Shown here piece by piece: positions 26,417 through 35,417 of a stretch of DNA of 64,000 nucleotides (position 1 is its first letter; every line of letters begins with the position of its first letter). The notes under the pieces were generated by a model that was not told where the DNA came from, searched no databases, and saw only the letters and a program-made list of their open reading frames with translations. Both the position numbers and the translations under genes were made by a program. Source of the DNA: Lachnospiraceae bacterium (lineage in GTDB: Bacteria; Bacillota; Clostridia; Lachnospirales; Lachnospiraceae); NCBI GenBank assembly GCA_022774505.1, contig JALFLW010000030.1, positions 32,955 to 96,954 of the forward strand. Direction: 5' to 3'.

Positions 26417-27073
26417 ATGAAATTTTTTGTTGACACAGCGAAGATTGAAGACATCAAAAAGGCAAATGACATGGGTGTGATCTGTGGTGTAACTACAAAT
26501 CCGTCTCTGATCGCGAAGGAAGGCGGAAAGAGTCAGGAAGAAATCCTCAAGGAGATCGCATCTATCGTAGATGGTCCGATCAGTGGAGAGGTAAAAGCAA
26601 CAACTGTAGATGCAGAGGGAATGATCGCTGAAGGACGTGAGATTGCAAAGCTTCATCCTAATATGGTAGTGAAGATCCCTATGACAGTAGAAGGTCTTAA
26701 GGCTACAAAGGTACTGGCATCTGAGGGAGTTAAGGTAAATGTTACTTTGATCTTTTCTGCAAATCAGGCACTTCTGGCTGCCAGAGCAGGTGCTGCATAT
26801 GTATCACCATTCCTTGGCCGTCTGGATGACATTTCGCAGCCGGGAATTGACCTTATCGAGACGATCACTGCTATTTTTGACAATTACGGTATTGACACAG
26901 AGATCATCGCAGCAAGTATCCGTAATCCGATCCATGTAACGGATTGTGCTCTTGCAGGTGCTGATATTGCAACAGTGCCATATTCTGTTATTGAGCAGAT
27001 GACCAAACATCCTCTGACTGATCAGGGAATTGAGAAGTTTCAGAAGGAATATCTCGCTGTATTTGGCGAGTGA
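26417..27073 (+). CDS. fsa: Transaldolase-like fructose-6-phosphate aldolase
   Basis: Short (218 aa) transaldolase of the TalC/FSA subfamily, catalysing transaldolase or fructose-6-phosphate aldolase reactions. Landmarks: [27 protein letters not shown] and the Schiff-base Lys K86 in NMVVKIPMT, then [11 protein letters not shown] and AASIRNP. Strong promoter and an AGGAGG RBS suggest high expression. It sits directly before the split transketolase, completing a non-oxidative pentose phosphate set. Many clostridial proteins of this size act as true transaldolases. Confidence 0.94.
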   Translation: MKFFVDTAKIEDIKKANDMGVICGVTTNPSLIAKEGGKSQEEILKEIASIVDGPISGEVKATTVDAEGMIAEGREIAKLHPNMVVKIPMTVEGLKATKVLASEGVKVNVTLIFSANQALLAARAGAAYVSPFLGRLDDISQPGIDLIETITAIFDNYGIDTEIIAASIRNPIHVTDCALAGADIATVPYSVIEQMTKHPLTDQGIEKFQKEYLAVFGE

Positions 27074-27128
27074 TCAGGGCTGTTTTCAAAGCAGCCGCCA
27101 ATAAATCACAGACAGAAAGGAAAATAAA

Positions 27129-27959
27129 ATGGATACATTAGCATTAAAGAAAACTGCAAATGAGATTCGCAAGGGCATTGTGACTGCTGTACACAGTGCG
27201 AAATCAGGTCATCCGGGTGGATCTCTTTCGGCAGCAGATATTTTAACATATCTCTATTTTGAAGAAATGAATGTAGATCCAAAGGATCCAAAGAAAGCAG
27301 ATCGAGACCGCTTCGTTCTTTCAAAAGGACATATTGCACCTGCTCTTTATGCAACGCTGGCGCAGAAGGGATATTTTCCGAAAGAAGATCTGAAAACACT
27401 TCGCCATGTTGGATCTTATCTGCAGGGTCATCCTGATATGAAACATATTCCGGGAGTCGATATGTCAAGCGGTTCTCTGGGACAGGGAGTGTCTGCGGCA
27501 GTTGGTATGGCATTGTCCGCAAAATTGGACAATGCGGATTATCGTACTTATACTCTGTTGGGAGACGGTGAGATTCAGGAAGGACAGGTTTGGGAGGCTG
27601 CTATGTTTGCAGGAGCCCGTAAGCTTGATAATCTCGTAGTGATCGTAGATAATAATGGTCTTCAGATTGACGGAGACATTGCAGATGTATGTTCACCATA
27701 CCCTATTGCTGATAAGTTCAAGGCATTTAATTTCAATGTGATCGAGATTGATGCACACGATTTTGAACAGATCGCAGATGCTTTCAAGAAGGCAAAAGCG
27801 ACAAAGGGAATGCCGACAGCGATCATCGCAAAGAGTATTAAAGGCAAGGGCGTAAGCTTTATGGAGAATCAGGCAGGATGGCATGGTTCTGCTCCGAATG
27901 ATGAGCAGTATGCCCAGGCAATGGCTGATCTTGATAAAATCGGTGAGAGCTTAAAATAA
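27129..27959 (+). CDS. Transketolase, N-terminal (TPP-binding) subunit
   Basis: 276-residue subunit of a split transketolase. It holds the thiamin diphosphate site: GHPGGSLSAADI with the active-site His, LSKGHIAPALYA, and the GDG...N motif in LLGDGEIQEGQVWEAAM followed by VDNNGLQIDG. The C-terminal partner begins 12 bp after its stop. Together they transfer two-carbon units between pentose phosphates. The pathway's cofactor is made by the thi genes further along the window. Confidence 0.95.
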   Translation: MDTLALKKTANEIRKGIVTAVHSAKSGHPGGSLSAADILTYLYFEEMNVDPKDPKKADRDRFVLSKGHIAPALYATLAQKGYFPKEDLKTLRHVGSYLQGHPDMKHIPGVDMSSGSLGQGVSAAVGMALSAKLDNADYRTYTLLGDGEIQEGQVWEAAMFAGARKLDNLVVIVDNNGLQIDGDIADVCSPYPIADKFKAFNFNVIEIDAHDFEQIADAFKKAKATKGMPTAIIAKSIKGKGVSFMENQAGWHGSAPNDEQYAQAMADLDKIGESLK

Positions 27960-27971
27960 AGGAGGATGAAC

Positions 27972-28916
27972 ATGGCTGACGTAAAGAAAATTGCGACGAG
28001 AGAAAGTTACGGAAATGCATTAAAAGAATATGCAGAGGAATATCCAAATCTTGTAGTTCTTGATGCCGATCTGGCAGCAGCGACCAAGACAGCAATCTTT
28101 AAAAAAGCATATCCGGACAGACATATAGATTGTGGTATTGCAGAATGCGACATGATGGGAATTGCGGCAGGACTTGCAACGACAGGAAAGATTCCTTTTG
28201 TAAGCTCCTTTGCTATGTTTGCAGCAGGACGTGCTTTTGAGCAGGTTCGTAATTCTATCGCTTACCCACATCTGAATGTGAAGATAGGTGCTACGCATGC
28301 CGGTATATCAGTAGGTGAAGATGGTGCCACACATCAGTGTTGTGAGGATCTGGCTCTGATGCGTACCATTCCGGGGATGATAGTAATGAACCCATCAGAC
28401 GATATTGAAGCGAAGGCTGCAGTAAAAGCTGCATTGGATCATGACGGACCTGTGTATATCCGTTTTGGACGTCTGGCTGTACCGGTGATCAATGACAGAC
28501 CGGATTACAAATTTGAGATGGGCAAGGGCGTTGTACTGCGTGAGGGCAAAGATATTACTCTTATCGCTACCGGTCTTGAGGTTGGTGAGACACTGGAGGC
28601 AGCAGAGAAGCTTGCAGCAGATGGTATTTCGGCAAAGGTCATCAATATTCATACGATCAAACCACTGGATGAAGAGCTCGTAGTAGCTGCAGCAAAGGAG
28701 ACCGGAAGAGTTGTAACCATAGAAGAACATTCAGTGATTGGCGGTCTGGGCAGTGCGGTATGTGACTGCCTGTCAGCAAAGGCACCAACCAAGGTATTAA
28801 AGATTGGTGTAAATGATACTTTTGGTGAATCAGGACCGGCTTTGGAGCTGATCAAGAAGTATGGACTGGATGCAGAAAGTATTTATAAAAAAGTCAAGGA
28901 TTTTGTTGCTGAGTAG
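27972..28916 (+). CDS. Transketolase, C-terminal subunit
   Basis: 314-residue partner of the preceding gene, containing the pyrimidine-binding domain (GIAECDMMGIAAGLATTGKIPFVSSFAMFAAGRAFEQVRNS, with the catalytic Glu of the family) and the C-terminal domain (IATGLEVGETLEAAEKLAADG, EEHSVIGGLGSAV). The ATG at 27972 is chosen since GGAGG at 27961-27965 abuts the earlier in-frame ATG at 27966. A terminator follows at 28957. Confidence 0.95.
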   Translation: MADVKKIATRESYGNALKEYAEEYPNLVVLDADLAAATKTAIFKKAYPDRHIDCGIAECDMMGIAAGLATTGKIPFVSSFAMFAAGRAFEQVRNSIAYPHLNVKIGATHAGISVGEDGATHQCCEDLALMRTIPGMIVMNPSDDIEAKAAVKAALDHDGPVYIRFGRLAVPVINDRPDYKFEMGKGVVLREGKDITLIATGLEVGETLEAAEKLAADGISAKVINIHTIKPLDEELVVAAAKETGRVVTIEEHSVIGGLGSAVCDCLSAKAPTKVLKIGVNDTFGESGPALELIKKYGLDAESIYKKVKDFVAE

Positions 28917-28956
28917 GAAATGCACAAGATAGGCAGCTGATCAGCAGATAATTAGG

Positions 28957-28995
28957 AACAGGGTTTGTACGAGAGGAGTACAGACCCTGTTTTTG
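28957..28995 (+). terminator. Rho-independent terminator after transketolase
   Basis: AACAGGGTTTGTAC pairs with GTACAGACCCTGTT (one G-T wobble) and is followed by a T-run. Confidence 0.85.
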
Positions 28996-29078
28996 ATAGA
29001 AGGAATATAGTATGCTGCATCACAGAGAAGAGCGATGTATTAGCGGTATACTTTGACAAAAGACAGGAGAGTGTATTT

Positions 29079-29822
29079 ATGAGATTAATGATCATACGTC
29101 ACGGAGATCCGGATTATAGTATAGATTCCCTGACTCCAAAGGGATGGCGGGAGGCAAAGCTTTTGGCAGATCGTCTTTGCAGAATGGATATAAAGAAGTT
29201 TTATGTATCTCCCCTTGGAAGGGCAAAGGATACGGCCTCTTTCACTTTGGAACGATTGGGAAGAAAGGCCTGTGAAAAGAAATGGATGAGAGAATTTGAT
29301 GTGCAGATTGACCGGCCGGATATAGAGGGAAAAAGCATTGTCTGGGACTGGCTCCCGGCAGACTGGACCAATATACGGGATTTTTACGATAAGGATGCAT
29401 GGAGAAGTTATCCCGTATTGAGGCAGGGCGTGTCAGAACATGGAGATGCCGGGGCGGAATATGACTGGGTCATTGAAGGCTTTGACAAACTTTTGGCAGA
29501 GCATGGGTATAGAAGAAGCGGACAGATATATCAGGCAGAGAATGCCAATGATGATACGATCGTACTGTTTTGTCATTTTGGATTGGAATGTGTGCTTTTG
29601 AGCCATCTTCTGGGGATATCCCCGATGGTATTATGGCACGGTTTTTGTGCAGCACCGACATCAGTAACTACTCTTTATACGGAAGAAAGACGCCAGGGAA
29701 CGGCCTCTTTCAGAATGGCTTCATTTGGAGATATTTCACATTTATATGCAGCGGGAGAAAAACCGGCATTTGCTGCCAGATTTTGTGAATGTTTTGATCA
29801 TACAGAGGAACGACATGATTAA
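29079..29822 (+). CDS. Histidine phosphatase superfamily protein
   Basis: A 247-residue phosphoglycerate-mutase-like phosphatase. The catalytic RHG motif is at MRLMIIRHGDPDYS, with the YVSPLGRAKDTA second segment and FCHFGLECVLLSHLLG containing the second His. Such proteins in Lachnospiraceae are annotated as phosphoglycerate mutase, but the motif spacing fits broad-specificity phosphatases better. The ATG at 29079 follows CAGGAGAGTG; the frame is open from 28965. It stands alone; the giant palindrome begins 15 bp after its stop. Confidence 0.88.
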   Translation: MRLMIIRHGDPDYSIDSLTPKGWREAKLLADRLCRMDIKKFYVSPLGRAKDTASFTLERLGRKACEKKWMREFDVQIDRPDIEGKSIVWDWLPADWTNIRDFYDKDAWRSYPVLRQGVSEHGDAGAEYDWVIEGFDKLLAEHGYRRSGQIYQAENANDDTIVLFCHFGLECVLLSHLLGISPMVLWHGFCAAPTSVTTLYTEERRQGTASFRMASFGDISHLYAAGEKPAFAARFCECFDHTEERHD

Positions 29823-29837
29823 ATTGTAGGTTTTATA

Positions 29838-30204
29838 AACGAAGACTTCCCATACCAAAAATCAATGTATATCCATAATATGTCTTATGTTCTGAAGAGT
29901 AATTGGACATTTTGCCTCGGAAAACAAATTGATCCGTGAGCTGTGACTAAAAAATTGACGCAGATCAGTAGGATTTCTGAAAAGACTTTGCTTTGCAATG
30001 CTTTGATGAATACGGGAGGATGCGTTCATCAAACATCAAAGCAGCAAAGCAATTCGTCTTTTCGAAATCCGTAAGTGACAAGACAATTTTTTAGTCACAG
30101 CTCACGGATTTAAAAGTGCTTGAAAAGGCAAAATGCTATTACAGGCAACCAGACATAAGACATATTATGGGGACTTCCTGTTATTGGTATGGGAAGTCTT
30201 CGTT
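29838..30204. repeat. 367-bp near-perfect palindromic repeat element (MITE-like)
   Basis: The whole interval is self-complementary. AACGAAGACTTCCCATACC at 29838 matches the reverse complement of the block ending at 30204. CCATAATATGTCTTATGT (from 29873) matches the arm ending at 30170. GTGAGCTGTGACTAAAAAAT (from about 29935) matches about 30085-30105. GGATTTCTGAAAAGAC (29971) pairs with GTCTTTTCGAAATCC (30056). The centre is near 30020 around GGGAGGATG. No protein is encoded. It fills most of the 502-bp gap between the phosphatase and beta-propeller genes. A half copy lies at 8808-8893. Confidence 0.85.
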
Positions 30205-30324
30205 ATTAAAAAAATATTTTTATTTTTGCAACATTTTTGAAGATAGAGGCACAGATAAATAGGAATTCCGAAATAAAAGTTTTGCAAATTATTTATGCTG
30301 CCGTCAGCGGAAGGGGGGATTCGT

Positions 30325-32223
30325 ATGAAAGGTGCTTCTAAGACAGCAACGGAGTCAATGATCTGTCTGCGGATGCAGGAGATCAAAAGACACAGGGACA
30401 GCCGGAACAGGCGGATGCCGGTAGTCTGTTGGATCATTGGGATTGCTTTGATAATATGTTTTTTTATAAGTTTTTTGGGAGGGGGAGAGAATGGACGTAC
30501 TACTACTGTAGAGCATGCAGACAGTTACGGACAGATATATCAATATTATGTGGGGCTGTTGGAAAAACAGGATCAATATGTTTTGGCAAAATCGGATAAT
30601 CTGTCAGGAGTAATGAGTTCTGCGGGGGATTTAAATACGGGTGCCGCACAGGCTGTAAGCTCTGAAAATGCACTGACACAGGCCTATACATCAATGAATC
30701 GGAGAGAAAAGGAGATTGGAGAGGCTGATCGTACCGTGACAGATGGAAAATGGATATATACGTTAACTGCGGATTGGGAAGCAAAGCAGAATTTTCTCGT
30801 GATATCTAAACCGGATGGAAAAAATACCGAGAAAGTGCTTAGAATGCCGGTTCCGCTTCCGAAAGATAAAAATGATCATCCATATGCACTTTATGAGTCA
30901 CCATGGCCGGTGAATAGAAATGCAGAAATATATGTAAAAGGAAATATTCTTGTTATTGCACAGGAGCTTTGTGGAGAGTTTGAATGGGACATAAAAACAG
31001 CTGCTTATTTTTATGATATATCAGACATAACCTGTCCGCGGGAGCTGAGACACACTGTGCAAAATGGTGGATATAGATCAATACGGGAATATGACGGAAT
31101 GTTGTATCTGGTGACACAGAGAACGGATATTCCGGTGACGGCCATGGAGGAAAAAGACAAGGAGCGTTATATTCCGGAATCGGATGGTGGATATCTTGGG
31201 ACGGATCACATTATTTTGTCAATGGACGCACAGGGAAATTCATATACAATGATCAGTTCCTGGAGGCTGCAGGGGGAAATAAAGAGAAGAGACATAAAGG
31301 CAGTGATCGGACATTATCCGGATATCTATATGACAGAAAATAATCTGTATCTTTCGACTACGCTTTTTGCAGATGTCCGCAAAAAGGATCTAAGTGATCA
31401 GAGCCGTATCATCAAATTTCGGATCCTGAAGGGGAAAATGACAGAAGATAACGCAGTGACCATACCGGGAGCGATCACAAACTGTTTTGGGATTCAGGAG
31501 GATAATGATAAATTGTATGTAGTGACACAGCGTATTCATTATACATATTATGAGGAAAATGAGAGATATACAGATGGTACGGATATATGTGCATATGCTT
31601 TGGATGAAAAGATGAGACTGATATCGAAAAAAGATGGGATCGCCAAAGAGGAGGATGTAAAGGCGGTACGTTTTCTGGGAGATATAGGATACATCGTATC
31701 GTATAAGGAGACGGACCCCTTGATCGGTATTGACTTTTCGACTCCGAGGAAGCTCAAGATCACGGATGAACTGAAAATGCCCGGATTTTCCACATATCTT
31801 CATCCGGTGGGGGATCATCTGCTTTTAGGTCTGGGAAGGTCAGAGAATGGTCATATGAAAATTGCACTGTACGATATTTCGGACAACTATAATATAAAAA
31901 TATTGGATGAAAAAATAATAAAAAATATCGAAGAAAGTCACGCAGAAACAGATTATCGAAAAGTTTTTCTGGATGAAGAAAATGGCATTGTAGGTTTAGG
32001 GGGAGCATTTTATAAGGAAACGGATGATGAAGGGGAGGAGGATCATGAAAGTCATTATGTATTGTACCATTATGGGCGCAGCGGCGGATTGAGAAAACTG
32101 GGAGATCATAAGATACCAAAAGCGGGAGAAGGTCTGACAGGTATGAGGATCGGAGATTGGTTTTATGTTATTCCGGAGGGAGAAGATACAAAGATATTTT
32201 CATATCCGTATAAAAGATATTAA
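30325..32223 (+). CDS. Membrane-anchored beta-propeller domain protein (PF09826-like)
   Basis: 632 residues: a short basic cytoplasmic N-terminus, one membrane helix (about 31-50) and a long extracellular region. The region contains repeated blade-like segments and the family block IGIDFSTPRKLKITDELKMPGFSTYLHPVGDHLLLGLG, characteristic of secreted beta-propeller proteins of archaea and clostridia. The ATG at 30325 follows GGAAGGGGGG; an ATG at 30295 is in frame without RBS. It is the only gene between the palindrome and a strong terminator. Function unknown, perhaps cell-surface interaction. Confidence 0.8.
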   Translation: MKGASKTATESMICLRMQEIKRHRDSRNRRMPVVCWIIGIALIICFFISFLGGGENGRTTTVEHADSYGQIYQYYVGLLEKQDQYVLAKSDNLSGVMSSAGDLNTGAAQAVSSENALTQAYTSMNRREKEIGEADRTVTDGKWIYTLTADWEAKQNFLVISKPDGKNTEKVLRMPVPLPKDKNDHPYALYESPWPVNRNAEIYVKGNILVIAQELCGEFEWDIKTAAYFYDISDITCPRELRHTVQNGGYRSIREYDGMLYLVTQRTDIPVTAMEEKDKERYIPESDGGYLGTDHIILSMDAQGNSYTMISSWRLQGEIKRRDIKAVIGHYPDIYMTENNLYLSTTLFADVRKKDLSDQSRIIKFRILKGKMTEDNAVTIPGAITNCFGIQEDNDKLYVVTQRIHYTYYEENERYTDGTDICAYALDEKMRLISKKDGIAKEEDVKAVRFLGDIGYIVSYKETDPLIGIDFSTPRKLKITDELKMPGFSTYLHPVGDHLLLGLGRSENGHMKIALYDISDNYNIKILDEKIIKNIEESHAETDYRKVFLDEENGIVGLGGAFYKETDDEGEEDHESHYVLYHYGRSGGLRKLGDHKIPKAGEGLTGMRIGDWFYVIPEGEDTKIFSYPYKRY

Positions 32224-32298
32224 CAGGAATTTTTCGGCACAAGGATCACTGATGATGCATTATCATAACCAACGTGAAAAGATATAGCTGTTTAAAAT

Positions 32299-32349
32299 AA
32301 CCGGTTGTATAGAGAGTATAGGAGTACTCATTATACAACCGGTTTTTAT
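32299..32349 (+). terminator. Rho-independent terminator after the beta-propeller gene
   Basis: 13-bp stem (AACCGGTTGTATA, 32299-32311, with 32332-32344) extended by an inner GAGTA/TACTC pairing, followed by TTTTTATC. Confidence 0.85.
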
Positions 32350-32434
32350 CTGTGTGCTATGTATAATTGATACAGCCATTGGAAAAAATAGGAACAAAAG
32401 ACCTGTATGTTTTGTACAGGAAAGGAGGTGCCAA

Positions 32435-33529
32435 ATGGCAAAAAAAGAAGTAGGAAAACAGAGTGTGGAATTTGATTGTCCACCCTTGATCGTTGGGGCG
32501 GCATCCGTAGTGGGAGAAAAGGAGAAACAGGGACCCTATGGGCAATATTTTGACCACGTTATAAAGGATCCGATGGCAGGACAAGATACGTGGGAAGAGG
32601 CAGAAGAACGCTTTCAGCAGATTGCAGCGGAAATGGCGATTGAAAAGTGTGGTTTAAAAGAGAAAGATATACGTTATGTAATAGCAGGCGATCTGTTGGG
32701 GCAGCTGATCGCATCTTCCTTTGGATTAATGAGTCTGGATATTCCGATCTTTGGAGTTTATGGTGCCTGTTCGACGATGGGAGAATCTCTGGCCATCGGT
32801 TCAATGCTGGTGGACGGAGGATTTGCAGACCGCGTGGTCGCATTGACTTCGAGTCATTTTGCCAGTGCAGAAAAGCAATTCCGATTTCCTCTCGGGTATG
32901 GAAACCAACGGCCGCAGGCAGCGACATGGACCGTGACGGGAAGCGGGGCCGTTGTGTTATCTTCCCAGTTTGATACGAAGAAGAAATTGTCCGGAAAAAC
33001 AAATGTCCAAAAAGTTGTACAGGTAAAAGGCGTTACAACAGGAAAGATTGTAGATTATGGAGTGAAGGACAGTATGAATATGGGAGCCTGCATGGCCCCG
33101 GCAGCTGCAGATGTCATAGCAGCAAATCTGGAAGATTTTCAAAGAAAACCACAGGATTATGACCAGATCATTACCGGTGATCTGGGACAGGTTGGCCGGC
33201 AGATATTGTTAGATATCCTGCAGGCAAAAGGGTATGATATCGAGCCGTGTTATATGGATTGCGGGATTGAGATTTACCGGGATGATCAAAATGTCCAGTC
33301 GGGTGGAAGCGGCTGCGGATGCAGTGCGGTCATGCTGACAGGCTATATTCTGCAGAAACTGCAGAAGCAGGAATGGAAGCGTGTATTATTTGTTCCGACA
33401 GGTGCTCTTTTGTCACCGGTCAGTTTCAATGAAGGAAAAAGTGTACCGGGAATCGCACATGCTGTTGTACTGGAAAGTGCCGAAGAAAAAACAGAAAAAA
33501 GTTATAAAAAACAGGAAAAAGATTGTTGA
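32435..33529 (+). CDS. spoVAD: Stage V sporulation protein AD
   Basis: SpoVAD is a thiolase-fold protein that binds dipicolinic acid and helps load it into the forespore. 364 residues. Landmarks: PPLIVGAASVVGEKEKQGPYG, FDHVIKDPMAGQDTWEEAE, YGACSTMGESLAIGSMLVDGGFADRV, SSHFASAEKQFRFPLGYGNQRPQ and GGSGCGCSAVML. AAAGGAGG precedes the ATG at 32435; the frame is open from 32354. spoVAE follows, but spoVAC is not upstream as in most operons. Expected to be under forespore sigma-G control; I could not identify the promoter with confidence. Confidence 0.94.
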   Translation: MAKKEVGKQSVEFDCPPLIVGAASVVGEKEKQGPYGQYFDHVIKDPMAGQDTWEEAEERFQQIAAEMAIEKCGLKEKDIRYVIAGDLLGQLIASSFGLMSLDIPIFGVYGACSTMGESLAIGSMLVDGGFADRVVALTSSHFASAEKQFRFPLGYGNQRPQAATWTVTGSGAVVLSSQFDTKKKLSGKTNVQKVVQVKGVTTGKIVDYGVKDSMNMGACMAPAAADVIAANLEDFQRKPQDYDQIITGDLGQVGRQILLDILQAKGYDIEPCYMDCGIEIYRDDQNVQSGGSGCGCSAVMLTGYILQKLQKQEWKRVLFVPTGALLSPVSFNEGKSVPGIAHAVVLESAEEKTEKSYKKQEKDC

Positions 33530-33567
33530 AAAAAATATTCGATAATTAATGAAAAGGAGAATAAAAA

Positions 33568-33921
33568 ATGAATTATATATGGGCATTTATTGTGGGAGGA
33601 TTGATCTGCGTTGCGGTGCAGATATTGATGGACAATACAAAACTTTTACCGGGACGTATTATGGTACTTCTTGTGTGTACCGGAGTAGTGCTCGGAGCAC
33701 TTGGATGGTATGAACCGTTTGAAAAATGGGCAGGTGCCGGAGCGACTGTTCCGCTGCTTGGTTTTGGAAATGTTTTATTTCGCGGTATGAAAGAAGCGAT
33801 TGACCAAGAAGGATTTATCGGATTATTTAAGGGGGGATTTACGGCATGTTCGGTCGGAGTTTCCGGAGCATTAATTTTTGGTTATATCGGATCACTTATT
33901 TTTAAACCAAAAATGAAATAA
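33568..33921 (+). CDS. spoVAE: Stage V sporulation protein AE (SpoVAEB type)
   Basis: A 117-residue membrane protein with four hydrophobic stretches, matching the SpoVAC/SpoVAEB family (AFIVGGLICVAVQILMDNTKLLPGRIMV, GAGATVPLLGFGNVLFRGMKEAIDQEGFIGLFKGGFTACSVGVSGALIFGY). It is part of the channel moving Ca-dipicolinate into spores. It lies 38 bp after spoVAD behind AAAAGGAGAATAAA. The AEA soluble subunit is not present. Confidence 0.93.
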   Translation: MNYIWAFIVGGLICVAVQILMDNTKLLPGRIMVLLVCTGVVLGALGWYEPFEKWAGAGATVPLLGFGNVLFRGMKEAIDQEGFIGLFKGGFTACSVGVSGALIFGYIGSLIFKPKMK

Positions 33922-34094
33922 AAATGTCTGGAAAAACAAGGCAATTTTTATAATTTTTTTTAGGAAAATTAAAATAATTATACAATAGTAACAAAAATTG
34001 AAAAAAGGGTTGAAAGTTTTTGGAAAACGCTATAAACTTCTTATCGTAGAACGTAATGTTGATTTTTTCTTTAGTTATGAAAGGGAGAAGTATT

Positions 34095-34568
34095 ATGGCA
34101 GATAAGAAAAATACTACCGCAAAAAAAGAGAACGTAGCAAAGACTAACACAGCAGCAGCGATCGCATCTGTAGCAGCGAAGAAGACAGAAAGTGCAGCAC
34201 CGGCAAAAAAAGCTGAAGATACTGTAAAGAAAACTGAGGCACCAAAGGCAGCAGAGAAGAAAGCATCTGTAAAGAAGGCTGAGGCACCAAAGAAGACAGC
34301 AGTAAAGAAAGCAGAGCCAAAGAAGCGTGGAAGAAAGCCGGCAGCAGCAAAGAAACCGGAGCCTCGTGTTCAGGAAGTATATTTTGAGTTTGATGGTAAG
34401 CAGGTTGAAGCCGGCCAGATTGTATCACAGATTGAGCAGGCATACAAAAATGAGGGACATCAGATCGGTCGTATTAAGGATCTGAAAGTATACATCAACT
34501 CTGAGGATGGCAAGGCTTATTATGTAATTAATGGTGATGACGGTGAAGGTCAGTACATCGAGCTGTAA
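34095..34568 (+). CDS. DUF6465 family protein with histone-like Ala/Lys-rich domain
   Basis: 157 residues. Residues 1-95 are Ala/Lys/Glu-rich, low in complexity and resemble histone H1 or bacterial Hc1-like tails, ending in an AT-hook-like KKRGRKPAAAKKPEPR. The last 60 residues form a compact domain (VQEVYFEFDGKQVEAGQIVSQIEQAYKNEGHQIGRIKDLKVYINSEDGKAYYVINGDD) seen in many Lachnospiraceae and catalogued as DUF6465. The start is the ATG at 34095 after AAGGGAGAAG. A nucleoid-associated role is a reasonable guess only. Flanked by a terminator and a convergent SASP gene. Confidence 0.8.
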   Translation: MADKKNTTAKKENVAKTNTAAAIASVAAKKTESAAPAKKAEDTVKKTEAPKAAEKKASVKKAEAPKKTAVKKAEPKKRGRKPAAAKKPEPRVQEVYFEFDGKQVEAGQIVSQIEQAYKNEGHQIGRIKDLKVYINSEDGKAYYVINGDDGEGQYIEL

Positions 34569-34583
34569 GATTTTTTTATATAT

Positions 34584-34620
34584 TAAGGGCTGAGGATATT
34601 TTTATCCCCAGCCCTTTTTT
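34584..34620 (+). terminator. Rho-independent terminator after the DUF6465 gene
   Basis: AAGGGCTGAGGAT pairs with ATCCCCAGCCCTT across a T-rich loop, followed by TTTTT. Confidence 0.85.
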
Positions 34621-34702
34621 CATGAATTATCATGAAAAATCTGTAATTCTATTATAGAAGGGTATATGCAAAGCTAAGCCTTCTTTGAGAAATTACGGAT
34701 CA

Positions 34703-34912
34703 TTATTTGCCGGCCATAGACTCTTCCTGACGTTTGATCATCTGGCGGACCATTTCACCACCGACAGAACCGTTCTGTGCAGAAGTAAGATCACCGTTAT
34801 ATCCACCATTCTTAAGTGGTACGCCTAACTCGCTGGCAACCTCCATCTTAAACTTATCCATAGCTTCCTTTGCCTGTGGAACTTCCATTCTTGAACTCTG
34901 ACTGTTTGTCAT
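34703..34912 (-). CDS. Alpha/beta-type small acid-soluble spore protein
   Basis: A 69-residue DNA-binding SASP that coats spore DNA. Landmarks: the germination-protease site in KMEVASELGV, the NGGYNGDLTSAQNGSVGGEMVRQMI core and a C-terminal KRQEESMAG. The ATG at 34912 is preceded by TAGGAGGTAGG. The long upstream extension of the frame is an untranslated shadow. Expected to be expressed late in the forespore under sigma G/F; no promoter was assigned. Next to scfA, which is divergent from it. Confidence 0.95.
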   Translation of the reverse strand: MTNSQSSRMEVPQAKEAMDKFKMEVASELGVPLKNGGYNGDLTSAQNGSVGGEMVRQMIKRQEESMAGK

Positions 34913-35087
34913 TTTTCCTACCTCCTTAAAATTGTTGAGCCGATTGATTTCATTCTGCCCTGGCAGATTAATATCATTTCGGCGGGATACGCTTTTTAAT
35001 TGCTTATCCTGATTTCTATTATCTGCAAATGATCTGAAATTATTTTGCCAGTTTCTTCCTGTTTCTGATGAAAATTTGTTCAGATGG

Positions 35088-35115
35088 TTGAAATTTTTGA
35101 GAAATGTGATACAAT
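35088..35115 (+). promoter_or_regulatory. Probable promoter for scfA
   Basis: TTGAAA (about 35088-35093) and TACAAT (35110-35115) with 16-bp spacing, about 46 bp before the scfA start. Confidence 0.55.
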
Positions 35116-35161
35116 AATATAAATATTTGTGTTTAGAACTTATGAAAGGATGGAGGATATC

Positions 35162-35314
35162 ATGAAGCATATTCAGACATTAAACAAAGCGAATTTGAGC
35201 GAGTCTGCTAAAAAAGGCGGCTGTGGTAAGTGTCAGGCATCTTGTCAGTCTGCCTGCAAGACATCTTGTACAGTAGGAAATCAGAAATGTGCAAGAGAAG
35301 ATGACGACAAATAA
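35162..35314 (+). CDS. scfA: SCIFF ranthipeptide precursor ScfA
   Basis: A 50-residue precursor of the six-cysteines-in-forty-five (SCIFF) family. The leader MKHIQTLNKANLSESAKKGG precedes the Cys-rich core with six cysteines (CGKC, QASC, QSAC, KTSC, then NQKC) and an acidic tail (EDDDK). The radical SAM maturase follows at 35418. Such peptides carry thioether links from Cys to beta- or gamma-carbons. They are almost universal in Clostridia and have been linked to cell-density signalling in C. acetobutylicum and C. ljungdahlii. GGATGGAGG precedes the ATG. Too small to be noticed by size alone. Confidence 0.96.
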   Translation: MKHIQTLNKANLSESAKKGGCGKCQASCQSACKTSCTVGNQKCAREDDDK

Positions 35315-35336
35315 TTGTTGTGATTGCTGAAAGCTG

Positions 35337-35366
35337 ATAGCTGCTGCAATTTATTGCAGCAGCTAT
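35337..35366 (+). terminator. Hairpin between scfA and scfB (attenuator)
   Basis: A perfect 13-bp stem with a 4-nt loop (35337-35349 with 35354-35366) follows scfA. The T-run after it is short (TATTTACG), so it probably reduces but does not abolish read-through to scfB, or protects the scfA mRNA 3' end. Confidence 0.65.
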
Positions 35367-35417
35367 TTACGTGTTAAAAATGCAAACTTCGCAATAGAAA
35401 GAATAAAGAGGAAAAAA

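Noticed and set aside
29838..30204. Insertion sequence with transposase
   Set aside because: No open reading frame of useful length is present inside the palindrome; only a non-coding repeat can be supported.
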